Source of the DNA: Bacillota bacterium
GTDB lineage: Bacteria > Bacillota > UBA4882 > UBA8346
Direction of reading: 5' to 3'
Assembly: GCA_023435225.1 (NCBI GenBank)
Contig: JAEYRX010000030.1
Coordinates: 1 to 45,612 of the forward strand
Length of the DNA stretch: 45,612 nt
Below are positions 32,614 through 41,300 of the stretch, in pieces. The notes beneath the pieces were generated by a model. That model worked only from the letters and a program-made list of their open reading frames with translations, was not told the DNA's origin and ran no database searches. Position 1 is the stretch's first letter. Every line of letters begins with the position of its first letter. Both the position numbers and the translations under genes were made by a program.

Positions 32614-33915
32614 ATGACTGATACAGGAACGCTGGTACAGGCCGGCATAAAAACCGCTGAGCGACTTGAGATTATAGGTGGAAATAAATTATTTGGAACC
32701 GTTAGAGTTAGTGGCGCCAAAAATGCGGTCTTAAAGTTGATGACAGCCTCATTATTAGCCAATAATCAATGTTTAATCAGGAATATCCCCCGAATCCGGG
32801 ATGTCGAGATAATGATCGGTGTTTTGCAGGCCTTAGGCGCTGATGTTAGGTGGGAGGATCGGACCACTCTTCTAATCAGTCCAAACAAAAATTTAGGATA
32901 TTCGGCCCCTGATGAATTGGTCCGGGAGATGAGAGCTTCGGTTCAGGTCATGGGACCGCTCTTAACTAAAAACGGACGGGTTAAATTGTTTCAACCCGGC
33001 GGTTGTATAATCGGGCAAAGACCTATTGACTTGCATTTAAAGGGCTTTCAGGCGCTAGGCGCCGAAGTTATCGAAGAACATGGTTATGTATATGTGCAAG
33101 CACGGAAATTGAGGGGTTCCGAGATACATTTGGATTTCCCAAGTGTGGGTGCGACTGAAAATATTATGGCGGCAGCTATTTTGGCTGAAGGTACTACTGT
33201 AATCAGAAATGCGGCCAAAGAGCCGGAAATTATTGAGGAGCAGAATTTTTACAACCGGTTAGGAGCTAGGATTAGAGGAGCCGGGACCGATACAATTCGG
33301 ATCGAAGGCGTTACCCAATTGAATGATAAAGAGATTGATTATACGGTAATTCCGGATCGGATTGAAGCCGGTACCTTTATGATTGCCGCGGCAATTACCG
33401 GAGGAGATGTTTTGATTGATGATGTTATCCCCGAACATGTGGAGGCTTTGACTTCAAAGCTACGGGAAGTTGGGGTCAATGTAGAGACCACCGAAGAACA
33501 GATTAGAATTAAATCCGATAGAACTTTTAAGAGCGTTGATGTTACTGTTTTACCTCATCCGGGTTTTCCAACCGATTTACAGCCACAAATAACCGCTTTA
33601 TTATCAATTGCAGAGGGAACCAGTGTAATCACGGAAAATGTTTTCGGTGGCCGCTTTCGGTATGTGGATGAATTAATCAGGATGGGAGCAGTGATCCGGG
33701 TTGAAAGCCGGAGTGCAATCGTTAAAGGTATTAATGGTCTAAGCGGTGCAGCTGTTTATGCTCCTGATCTTAGAGCCGGAGCCGCCCTAGTTATTGCCGG
33801 TTTGGCCGCCGAAGGCAAGACCACCCTGGAGGGGCTGCAATATTTAGATCGTGGTTATGAAGATATTGAGATGAAATTAGCCGGTATTGGCGCGGATATT
33901 AAAAGGGTAGGGTAA
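32614..33915 (+). CDS. murA: UDP-N-acetylglucosamine 1-carboxyvinyltransferase MurA
   Basis: 433 residues. VSGAKNAVLKLMTASLL near the start provides the substrate-binding Lys/Asn. The catalytic Cys is Cys131 in QPGGCIIGQRPIDLHL, so the enzyme should be fosfomycin-sensitive in principle. GGRFRYVDELIRMGA and RAGAALVIAGL complete the signature. It makes the first committed step of peptidoglycan synthesis. GGAGG precedes the ATG. The first 15 residues extend beyond the usual start. Last gene of the dcw run. Confidence 0.97.
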   Translation: MTDTGTLVQAGIKTAERLEIIGGNKLFGTVRVSGAKNAVLKLMTASLLANNQCLIRNIPRIRDVEIMIGVLQALGADVRWEDRTTLLISPNKNLGYSAPDELVREMRASVQVMGPLLTKNGRVKLFQPGGCIIGQRPIDLHLKGFQALGAEVIEEHGYVYVQARKLRGSEIHLDFPSVGATENIMAAAILAEGTTVIRNAAKEPEIIEEQNFYNRLGARIRGAGTDTIRIEGVTQLNDKEIDYTVIPDRIEAGTFMIAAAITGGDVLIDDVIPEHVEALTSKLREVGVNVETTEEQIRIKSDRTFKSVDVTVLPHPGFPTDLQPQITALLSIAEGTSVITENVFGGRFRYVDELIRMGAVIRVESRSAIVKGINGLSGAAVYAPDLRAGAALVIAGLAAEGKTTLEGLQYLDRGYEDIEMKLAGIGADIKRVG

Positions 33916-33958
33916 TTTCTTAAGTATTCAGAAGTCAGGAGTTTTAGAGAATGTATTG

Positions 33959-33990
33959 AAGATAGGTGTGGGGCCTATCTTTTTGGTTTT
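33959..33990 (+). terminator. Terminator after murA
   Basis: AAGATAGG (33959-33966) pairs with CCTATCTT (33974-33981) around a 7-base loop and is followed by TTTGGTTTT. It closes the dcw cluster. Confidence 0.85.
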
Positions 33991-34039
33991 AATAAGCAAT
34001 ATTTCTTTGGTATAAACATCAAAAAATAAATTAGTGATG

Positions 34040-34069
34040 TTGTCATTAATTTTATATATCTGATATAAT
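34040..34069 (+). promoter_or_regulatory. Promoter of fhs
   Basis: TTGTCA (34040-34045), an 18-bp spacer, and TATAAT (34064-34069) preceded by TGA, an extended -10. Transcription should begin near 34076. Confidence 0.75.
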
Positions 34070-34122
34070 GAATGAGATTTACTTTCGTTCGATAGGGTTT
34101 ATTTAAATTAGGAGGAATTATT

Positions 34123-35793
34123 ATGCTCTCTGATATTGAAATAGCTCAATCAGCTAAATTGATCCCGATCCAACAAATTGCTGAAAAGGCCGGTATTCCG
34201 GAAGAATATTTGGAACCTTACGGGAAATATAAGGCTAAGATAAATCTGGGTTTTTATGAAGATATAAAGTCTAATAAAGATGGATGTTTGATTTATGTTA
34301 CTGCTATTACTCCCACTCCGGCCGGGGAAGGAAAGACATGTACCGCGGTTGGAGTAACACAAGCTTTAGGCAAACTGGGTAAGAAGGTAATGCTTTGTTT
34401 GCGGGAACCTTCTTTAGGACCGATGTTCGGGGTCAAGGGCGGGGCGACCGGAGGCGGATATTCGCAAGTGCTCCCGATGGATGAGATAAATTTGCATTTT
34501 ACCGGGGATATTCACGCGATTACAGCGGCTCATAATTTATTGGCAGCCATGATTGATAACCATATTCACCACGGTAATGAATTGCAGATAGAACCTAAAA
34601 AAATAGTATGGCGCCGGGTAATGGATATCTCTGATCGGGAACTGCGTAATATTATAATAGGACTGGGTAGTAAGGGCGACGGAATTATGCGGGAGACCGG
34701 TTTCGATATTACGGTAGCCTCGGAAGTCATGGCTATCCTTTGCCTGGCTTCAGGGCTTGATGATTTAAAAGAAAGACTGGGCCGGATTTTAGTTGCTTAT
34801 AATACCGACGGAGAACCAGTTTTCGCCAAAGATATTAAGGCGGTTGGCGCAATGACTTTATTGCTTAAGGACGCGTTACAACCAAACTTGGTTCAAACTA
34901 TTGAAGGCCAACCGGTTTTGATTCATGGCGGACCGTTCGCTAATATTGCTCATGGGAATAATTCGATTATTGCCACTAAAATGGCTATGAAATTAGCGGA
35001 TTATGTAGTTACCGAAGGAGGATTTGCTTCGGACCTGGGAGCAGAGAAATATTTTGATATTGTGAGCCGGGTGTCCGGGGTGAAACCAAGCGTGGCTATA
35101 TTGGTAGCTTCAGTGCGGGCTTTGAAGTCCCATGGCGGGGTCGGCAAAGATGAGTTAGGCTTGGAAAACCTTGCTGCTTTGGAAAAAGGCATGGCTAATT
35201 TGGAGCATCATTTAAATAATATCGGGAAAACATTTGGAATCCCGGTTGTGGTAGCTGTAAACCGTTTTCCCAGTGATACTGAAAAAGAACTTGATTTAGT
35301 TGTTGCCAAATGTAAACAACTTAAAGCCAGAGTGGCAGTTTCCGAGATAGTGGCGAAAGGCGGTATCGGAGGAACGGAGTTGGCAAATGAAGTATTACAG
35401 GCCATAGAGGAACCGAATAATTTTCAACCGATTTACTCATTGGAGAACTCGCTTAAGGAAAAGATTGAAACGGTAGCCCGCAAAGTTTACGGCGCAGACG
35501 GAGTGGAATATACCAAAGAAGCGGAACAAACCTTAAAAAAACTTAGTGAACTTGGATATGCTAAATTACCTGTATGTATTGCCAAAACACAGATGTCGTT
35601 GTCCGATAATCCAAATCTCAAGGGAGCTCCAAAAGGCTGGACTTTAACTATCCGGGAGCTGCGGGTTATGGCCGGCGCCGGATTTGTAGTTGCAATCGCC
35701 GGAACTATTATGACTATGCCCGGATTACCGAAAGTTCCTGCCGCTGATAAAATTGATGTGCAAAGTGATGGAACGATTGTGGGGCTTTTTTAA
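34123..35793 (+). CDS. fhs: Formate--tetrahydrofolate ligase
   Basis: 556 residues, family length. The nucleotide loop TPTPAGEGKTCTAVGVTQAL (about residue 65), LREPSLGPMFGVKGGATGGG, and HGGPFANIAHGNNSIIATK are intact. It makes 10-formyl-THF from formate and ATP, used for purines and, in acetogens or syntrophs, for the methyl branch of the Wood-Ljungdahl pathway. It stands alone between its own promoter and terminator. TTAGGAGGA precedes the ATG. Confidence 0.98.
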   Translation: MLSDIEIAQSAKLIPIQQIAEKAGIPEEYLEPYGKYKAKINLGFYEDIKSNKDGCLIYVTAITPTPAGEGKTCTAVGVTQALGKLGKKVMLCLREPSLGPMFGVKGGATGGGYSQVLPMDEINLHFTGDIHAITAAHNLLAAMIDNHIHHGNELQIEPKKIVWRRVMDISDRELRNIIIGLGSKGDGIMRETGFDITVASEVMAILCLASGLDDLKERLGRILVAYNTDGEPVFAKDIKAVGAMTLLLKDALQPNLVQTIEGQPVLIHGGPFANIAHGNNSIIATKMAMKLADYVVTEGGFASDLGAEKYFDIVSRVSGVKPSVAILVASVRALKSHGGVGKDELGLENLAALEKGMANLEHHLNNIGKTFGIPVVVAVNRFPSDTEKELDLVVAKCKQLKARVAVSEIVAKGGIGGTELANEVLQAIEEPNNFQPIYSLENSLKEKIETVARKVYGADGVEYTKEAEQTLKKLSELGYAKLPVCIAKTQMSLSDNPNLKGAPKGWTLTIRELRVMAGAGFVVAIAGTIMTMPGLPKVPAADKIDVQSDGTIVGLF

Positions 35794-35796
35794 ATA

Positions 35797-35828
35797 CAAT
35801 TGAGAATTGACAATTGACAATTAAAAAC
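35797..35828. repeat. Heptad tract after fhs
   Basis: Clean run of AATTGAG, AATTGAC, AATTGAC and AATTAAA units immediately downstream of the fhs stop, before its terminator. Confidence 0.7.
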
Positions 35829-35893
35829 CACTAACATCAAATTTTGATGGATTGTTTCAAATAGAAATAAATAGACACAAAATAAAGAATTTT

Positions 35894-35946
35894 AAACAGC
35901 TTTGGGCCATGATTTTATTGGACCGAGGCTGTTTATTTTTTATTTA
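35894..35946 (+). terminator. Terminator of fhs
   Basis: AAACAGC (35894-35900) pairs with GCTGTTT (35928-35934); the stem extends inward with GGGCC/GGACC-type pairs. A T-rich run follows to 35946. Confidence 0.85.
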
Positions 35947-35977
35947 ATAATTTCCTTTAATTTTTATTGTATGGCGC

Positions 35978-36006
35978 TTGACTTAAATCATAATTAGGAA
36001 TATTAT
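35978..36006 (+). promoter_or_regulatory. Promoter of the Lol/MacB-like export operon
   Basis: TTGACT (35978-35983), a 17-bp spacer and TATTAT (36001-36006). About 50 bases then lead to the first start codon. Confidence 0.75.
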
Positions 36007-36060
36007 ATAGCAAACAGGTTTATATCATAAACTAATTTACAAAAATTTGTGGAGGTAAAA

Positions 36061-36753
36061 ATGGACCAGGAAGAACTTAACCTTAATGAATTGTTGGATG
36101 ATATTCGACGGGTGAAAAAGGCGATAAAACAAAACTCATACGCGGTTAAAGAAGCTATCTATTTGCCAATGATGAAATTAATTTTTTTAATAGCTGGATT
36201 GGCGGCTTTGATTATTCCGACGCTTTATTATTTCTTTATAAAAAGCTTTGGTAATTATCAAGCTATTCCTTATGAAATCAGATTATTATTAATTGCCGCT
36301 ATTATCATTGGAGTTATCTTGACCGGCGCCGGTAAGATGATATTTTATTTTCAAGCGCGTCAGCATATATCACGACCATCGTTGATTAAAATTCTCATGC
36401 GTTTGTTTTCGCGCCAGGTGATACTGATGTATCCGGTTTTAATCGGCAGTATGCTCTTTTTTATCTTATATTTTCTGTTCCGGCAGGATTATTACTTGTT
36501 AGTGCCTACTTTCGCCATTGGGCTTGGTGTTATTTTTAGTATGATTGGTTCAATCGTTTCTTTTCCGGAGTTCTTTGTTTTGGGTAATTATTTCTGGATC
36601 GCCGGTACAATCTCAGTTCCTTTTTTGACTGTTAATCCACTAGCTTCATTATTATGGGTTTCCGGGATCTTTGGCTTGGGGATGTTGCTTTTCAGTTTTT
36701 ATCTCCTCTTTTTTTACAGGCCAGAAGGAGAAGAAGATGGGAAAAGAGCTTAA
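36061..36753 (+). CDS. Six-helix membrane protein of unknown function
   Basis: 230 residues from the ATG at 36061, which has TGGAGGT four bases upstream. A 35-residue charged N-terminal helix is followed by about six membrane helices (first near 40-60, second near 76-97, four more between 118 and 222). No family recognised. Its 3' end overlaps the regulator gene by 17 bp, so they are translated together. It may sense the membrane state for the regulator or be a partner of the exporter. First gene of the operon running to 42428. Confidence 0.75.
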   Translation: MDQEELNLNELLDDIRRVKKAIKQNSYAVKEAIYLPMMKLIFLIAGLAALIIPTLYYFFIKSFGNYQAIPYEIRLLLIAAIIIGVILTGAGKMIFYFQARQHISRPSLIKILMRLFSRQVILMYPVLIGSMLFFILYFLFRQDYYLLVPTFAIGLGVIFSMIGSIVSFPEFFVLGNYFWIAGTISVPFLTVNPLASLLWVSGIFGLGMLLFSFYLLFFYRPEGEEDGKRA

Positions 36754-37054
36754 CCGGTTTGAAATTAATAAAATCATCCATGAACCGGCCAGGTTGTTAA
36801 TTTTGACTTTCCTAGCAAGCAGTCAGGAGAAGGAACGTAGTTTTTCAGAACTTCGGGACCATTTACAGATGACCTCCGGAAACTTGTCAGTGCAGCTTAA
36901 AAACTTAGAGGATGCAGGTTTCATTAGTATTAAAAAAAGATTTGCGGATAATAAACCGTTAACTACTGTTTCAATTAATGAATACGGAACTGAAACACTT
37001 ATTGATTATCTTGAAGAAATGGAAAGACTAATCCAGTCGGTGAAACAATCTTGA
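36737..37054 (+). CDS. Winged-helix transcriptional regulator
   Basis: 105 residues from the ATG at 36737 with AAGGAGA before it. The wHTH pattern HEPARLLILTFLASS, FSELRDHLQMTSGNLSVQLKNLEDAGFISIKKRF and PLTTVSINEYG is that of the PF13601 'winged helix DNA-binding' group, related to MarR/ArsR. No Cys metal site is seen. It lies directly ahead of the ABC exporter genes and probably controls the operon. The frame runs upstream inside the membrane protein gene but without a Shine-Dalgarno. Confidence 0.9.
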   Translation: MGKELNRFEINKIIHEPARLLILTFLASSQEKERSFSELRDHLQMTSGNLSVQLKNLEDAGFISIKKRFADNKPLTTVSINEYGTETLIDYLEEMERLIQSVKQS

Positions 37055-37087
37055 GCTAAAGACCTGCAGATTAAGGAGGTATGACTA

Positions 37088-37774
37088 ATGGAGCTTTTAG
37101 GACTGACCCAAATAGTAAAGAAATACTCCAAAGGGAAGGTTGAAGTGACAGCTTTACGGGGAGTAAATCTGACTATCGAAAAAGGGGAGTTTTTGGCGAT
37201 TGTCGGCCCGTCCGGGAGCGGTAAGACTACCTTACTAAATATTATCGGATGTTTGGATACTGCAACCTCCGGAAAGATTCGCTACAACGGTATAGATCTC
37301 GGACTAATGAGTGAGAAGGAATTATCGCTTTATCGCAAGGAGAATATAGGTTTTGTTTTTCAATCATACAACTTGATTCCGGTACTTACCGTACGCGAAA
37401 ATGTGGAATTACCTCTAATTATTGAGAAAAAGTTATCACCCCAAGCAATCCGGGTCAAGGCCGAGAAAATTGTAAGTGAAGTCGGCTTGGGAGATAAATT
37501 GGACCGTTATCCGGCAGAACTATCCGGCGGTCAGGAACAACGGGTTTCTATCGCCCGGGCATTGGTTAAGGAGCCTCTTCTGGTACTGGCGGATGAACCA
37601 ACGGCTAATCTGGACTCCAAGACCGCCGAAGAGATCATCGAACTTATGAAAAAGATTAATCAGGATAGGCAAACTACTTTTGTATTTTCAACTCACGATT
37701 CTTTGGTACAGCGATATGCAGCCCGGATTGTCACTTTGAAAGACGGAAATATCGCTATGGATGAAAGGAGGTAG
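37088..37774 (+). CDS. ABC transporter ATPase, LolD/MacB type
   Basis: 228 residues. Walker A GPSGSGKTTLLN (about 39-50), Q-loop FVFQSYNLIPVLTVRENVELPL, signature LSGGQEQRVSIARAL, Walker B LVLADEPTANLDS and the switch His in FSTHD. This subclass powers mechanotransmission exporters such as LolCDE (lipoprotein release), MacB and FtsEX-like systems. AAGGAGGT precedes the ATG. Its 3' end runs close to the first permease, whose Shine-Dalgarno lies in the ATPase's last codons. Confidence 0.95.
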   Translation: MELLGLTQIVKKYSKGKVEVTALRGVNLTIEKGEFLAIVGPSGSGKTTLLNIIGCLDTATSGKIRYNGIDLGLMSEKELSLYRKENIGFVFQSYNLIPVLTVRENVELPLIIEKKLSPQAIRVKAEKIVSEVGLGDKLDRYPAELSGGQEQRVSIARALVKEPLLVLADEPTANLDSKTAEEIIELMKKINQDRQTTFVFSTHDSLVQRYAARIVTLKDGNIAMDERR

Positions 37775-37781
37775 TTCGGTT

Positions 37782-39038
37782 ATGATTTTAAAAATCGCTT
37801 TCCGGAATATTCTCCGCCATAAACGTCGGACCTTTATTAGCGCCATAACGATTGCTTTCGGACTGATGCTATTTATCTTGTTTGACTCTTTAATGAGTGG
37901 AATGGATCGTACCAGTATGGAAAATATGGTGAATCTGACCGATGGCTCGCTGAAGATTTATTCCCGGGAATACGCAGCCGAAAAAATGGCCTATCCATTG
38001 AAATATGGCATTAATAATTCTAACTCCTTAAAGGATTACCTGAAAAGCTTACCCGAGGTTTCCGGAGCTACTTCGCGCTTAATGTTTTTAACTGAAATTA
38101 TCGGATATGACCACTCATTACGGACAGTTGGTTCCGTAATTCAACTCACTACTGATCCCTTAGTTTTTTCTCTTCCCGAATATATTAACAAGGGACGATT
38201 TTTCTCTCAAAATAGCGCCCAAGAAGTTATCCTTGGAAAGGCTTTGGCTCATGACCTTGGAGTAAGTATCGGAGATACTGTTTTATTAAGCGCTCGAACC
38301 CGTTTTGAGACTAATAATGCGGTCGACTTTGAAGTGGTGGGTTTATTGGATACACCGGCATCATTTATCAATGAAAGTGGGATATTCATTACTTTTCAAG
38401 GAGCAAACAATCTATTGGATCTTCAAGATTTGGTTACCGAATTGGGTATCCATGTACCCTGGAGTAAAACTGAAGACATGAATTCTTATGTAAAAAGGCT
38501 CAATCTTATCAAAGAAAAGATAGTTCACCGGTTTCCCGGAGTTTCCGTAGAAACATTCCAGGATATTAACAGTACTTTCATTGAAATGATGGCCGGCAAA
38601 CGAATGGGTCAATCCCTGATAGCCTTTTTTATTTTATTAATTGGCGCTGTAGGTATTGTCAATACGGTCTTAATGAGTGTTTATGAACGCATCCGCGAAG
38701 TAGGGGTTCTGCGGGCTCTAGGTATTCAGCCTGGGGAAATAAGGATGATGTTTCTCTACGAAGGAATGTTGATTGGTCTGGTAGGAGGCTTAATGGGTAT
38801 TGCAGCAGGTTTTTTAATTAATATATGGCTGGTGAACTCAGGAATGGATTTTTCCGCTATGATGAAAAATATCGATTCTGCCCAAATGCCTATTTCCGGA
38901 GTATTTTATGGGCAATGGAATATAAAAACATTTATCTTGGCATTATTCTTAGGGGTAATTATTTCCGCCCTCGCCGCTATTTTCCCGGCGCGTAAAGCCG
39001 CTAAAATAACACCGATACAATGTTTGAAATTCAATTGA
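37782..39038 (+). CDS. ABC permease, FtsX/MacB (LolC/E-like), first of two
   Basis: 418 residues from the ATG at 37782, nine bases after AAAGGAGGT. One N-terminal helix (FISAITIAFGLMLFILFDSL), a periplasmic or extracellular MacB-type core domain (about 45-270), then three C-terminal helices with the FtsX block GAVGIVNTVLMSVYERIREVGVLRALGI. The layout is that of LolC/LolE and MacB. The stop codon lies in the first heptad repeat unit downstream. Confidence 0.9.
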   Translation: MILKIAFRNILRHKRRTFISAITIAFGLMLFILFDSLMSGMDRTSMENMVNLTDGSLKIYSREYAAEKMAYPLKYGINNSNSLKDYLKSLPEVSGATSRLMFLTEIIGYDHSLRTVGSVIQLTTDPLVFSLPEYINKGRFFSQNSAQEVILGKALAHDLGVSIGDTVLLSARTRFETNNAVDFEVVGLLDTPASFINESGIFITFQGANNLLDLQDLVTELGIHVPWSKTEDMNSYVKRLNLIKEKIVHRFPGVSVETFQDINSTFIEMMAGKRMGQSLIAFFILLIGAVGIVNTVLMSVYERIREVGVLRALGIQPGEIRMMFLYEGMLIGLVGGLMGIAAGFLINIWLVNSGMDFSAMMKNIDSAQMPISGVFYGQWNIKTFILALFLGVIISALAAIFPARKAAKITPIQCLKFN

Positions 39039-39165
39039 GAATTGAGAATTGACAATTAACAATTAAAACTAAAAGATTAGAGAGATGTAAGTTTGAACAT
39101 TTACAATTAATACTATTGAACCAATGAACTTTTGAACCAATAACTAATAACCAATAACTAATCAC
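39034..39165. repeat. Composite heptad tract inside the export operon
   Basis: AATTGAG, AATTGAG, AATTGAC, AATTAAC and AATTAAA units begin within the last codons of the first permease and supply its TGA. A second run of GAACCAAT, AACTAAT and AACCAAT units fills 39116-39163, ending before the next gene. Confidence 0.75.
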
Positions 39166-39193
39166 GAACTTTCGTCCAGAAAGGAGAACTCCG

Positions 39194-40462
39194 ATGCTGG
39201 TTTTAATAAAGATGGCTTTCCGGAATATCCGGCGAAATAGCCGGCGGTCGTTGTTGGCTGTTATTTCGGTCGCTCTTTCTCTTTTTATGGTTATCTTTAT
39301 CCAAGGGTATATTAATGGGCTGAAGCGTTCGGTAATTTATAATTCAACTAAAAACGAGTCCGGCCATATCCAATTGGTAACGAAAGATTACCAAGCGAAT
39401 AAGCGATTTATGCCGATTACCTACAACATTGAAAACCCTTCGGTACTAATTGCTTATCTTAAAGAAGACCCGGAGATAGCTAAAGAGATCGATCTGATAA
39501 CCCAGCGGATCTTCTTTGGGGTACTGCTCCAGTATGAAGGGAAAAATAAAGCAGCAATAGCATTTGGGGGAGATGTGGACCAAGAAAAGAAGCTATTGAT
39601 GCTTAATCGTTCTATTGTAAACGGACGTTATTTAGAGCATTCAAAAAGTGGAAATATTAAGGAAAGGCAGATCATTATCGGTCAAAAAGTAGCCGACGTC
39701 TTAAAGCTAAAGGTGGGCGATACCTTTAAAGTACTGGTGACCGGGAGTGATTATTCCCTCCATATTCCCACTCTTAAAGTTACCGGTATTTTTAAAACCG
39801 GTTTGAACTCATTGGATGATACAACTTTTCAGATTTCCCTCCGGGATGCTAAAGAGGTTCTGCATACTAACGGCGGTAGCCAACAGATTTTAATCATGCT
39901 GAAAGATTATGAAAAGGCGGATAAAGTTGCCCGGTTAATCCGGCAAAAATTAGCTTCGGATGAACGATTTACTAATATTAAGGCGATATCCTGGAAACAA
40001 GCCGGTGGAATGGCTCAATTGATGGATACGATGGTGCAAGTCTACAATTTTATTTATATTGTCATTGCTTTACTTGGTTCCTTTATCATCACCAATGTTA
40101 TGATGATGGTGATACTGGAGCGGCGAAAAGAGATTGGCATCATCAAATCAATGGGATTTTCCCGCTTTCAGATATTAATGATGTTTTTAACGGAAGGCTC
40201 TATTTTAGGGTTAATCGGTAGTATTTCCGGGATTGTAGCGGGAGCGTTGGTTTCGATTTATTTTGTAATAAACGGAATTGATTTAACCTCGATGATTTCC
40301 CAGTTAAATATGCCGGTTGATAATGTGATTAGATTTGTGATAACCGTTCCGGGAATTATTAGTACCATGTTTATCGGTATCATCGTGGCGGCAATTGTTT
40401 CCGTAATCCCTTCCCGGCAAGCCGCTAAAATGAACGTAGTTGAAGCGATTAAGAGTGTGTAA
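39194..40462 (+). CDS. ABC permease, FtsX/MacB (LolC/E-like), second
   Basis: 422 residues. Same plan as the first permease: N-terminal helix (SLLAVISVALSLFMVIFIQGYI), a large outer domain, and C-terminal helices with ALLGSFIITNVMMMVILERRKEIGIIKSMGF. Overall similarity between the two is modest, so they probably form a heterodimer as LolC and LolE do. AAAGGAG precedes the ATG. Confidence 0.9.
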   Translation: MLVLIKMAFRNIRRNSRRSLLAVISVALSLFMVIFIQGYINGLKRSVIYNSTKNESGHIQLVTKDYQANKRFMPITYNIENPSVLIAYLKEDPEIAKEIDLITQRIFFGVLLQYEGKNKAAIAFGGDVDQEKKLLMLNRSIVNGRYLEHSKSGNIKERQIIIGQKVADVLKLKVGDTFKVLVTGSDYSLHIPTLKVTGIFKTGLNSLDDTTFQISLRDAKEVLHTNGGSQQILIMLKDYEKADKVARLIRQKLASDERFTNIKAISWKQAGGMAQLMDTMVQVYNFIYIVIALLGSFIITNVMMMVILERRKEIGIIKSMGFSRFQILMMFLTEGSILGLIGSISGIVAGALVSIYFVINGIDLTSMISQLNMPVDNVIRFVITVPGIISTMFIGIIVAAIVSVIPSRQAAKMNVVEAIKSV

Positions 40463-40522
40463 GTTTGACAAATGAATTCAATAGGCCTGCATAGGGCCAT
40501 AACCTTTAAGGAGGAATATACC

Positions 40523-41275
40523 ATGAAACGTTTTTATATCATTATGTTCCTTATTGCTCTAGTGAGTGTTTTAACTATTTCAGGCGTTAATGCAATTTCC
40601 GGGGAAGATATTCTCAGAAAAGTCGACACCAATATGAAATATGATACGATAATCTATACCGGCAAAATGGAGATTTATATCAATGCCAAAGCCGAACCAC
40701 GGGTAAAGATTATGAAAGCCCAGGCTATGGGTGATCAAAAAGCTTTTGTGGAATTTTTGAACCCGGAAGATAGAAATACCCGTTACCTTAAAATCGACAA
40801 GAAAATGTGGATTTATGACGGTGAGAACGAAAATGTCTTCCTTATATCCGGGCATATGTTGAAACAAGGGATGATGGGCAGCGATGTTTCTTATGAAGAT
40901 GCTTTGGAATCCGATTCGCTCTATGAGAAATACAACATTGAAATCAGCGGAACGGAGAAGGTTGATGATCGAGTCTGCACCATAATTACATTAACGGCAA
41001 AAGTAAAAAAAGTATCTTACGAAAAACGGAAGATGTGGATTGATACTGAACGATTTATAGCTTTAAAGGTAGAGATGTACGCTAAAAGCGGTAAACTTTT
41101 GAAGGAAAGCCGGACATTGGAGGTCAAAAAAATCGGTGAGCGTTATTTCCCGGTGAAGTCAGTTATCTCCGATAAACTACGCCAGGGAAGCAAAACAATA
41201 TTAAGTATGACGGATCTTCAACTGAATGCACCGCTGGATGAAAACTTATTTACTATGCAAAATTTACAGAAATAA
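40523..41275 (+). CDS. Exported LolA-like (outer membrane lipoprotein-sorting) protein
   Basis: 250 residues from the ATG at 40523, nine bases after AAGGAGG. A cleavable signal peptide is clear (MKRFYIIMFLIALVSVLTISGVNA). The mature part matches the LolA-like fold: YTGKMEIYINAK, FLNPEDRNTRYLKIDKKMWIYDGENENVF and a late strand KKVSYEKRKMWID. This family (PF17131) binds lipids or lipoproteins in the space outside the inner membrane and commonly sits beside transport systems. Following a LolCDE-like ABC unit, the natural reading is a carrier taking cargo from the permeases to the outer membrane protein encoded next. Confidence 0.85.
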   Translation: MKRFYIIMFLIALVSVLTISGVNAISGEDILRKVDTNMKYDTIIYTGKMEIYINAKAEPRVKIMKAQAMGDQKAFVEFLNPEDRNTRYLKIDKKMWIYDGENENVFLISGHMLKQGMMGSDVSYEDALESDSLYEKYNIEISGTEKVDDRVCTIITLTAKVKKVSYEKRKMWIDTERFIALKVEMYAKSGKLLKESRTLEVKKIGERYFPVKSVISDKLRQGSKTILSMTDLQLNAPLDENLFTMQNLQK

Positions 41276-41300
41276 ACCATATTATATAGGTGGGCTGGAA

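Noticed and set aside
36671..36736. Longer N-terminus for the winged-helix regulator
   Set aside because: It lies within the upstream membrane protein gene; AAGGAGA and family length support 36737.
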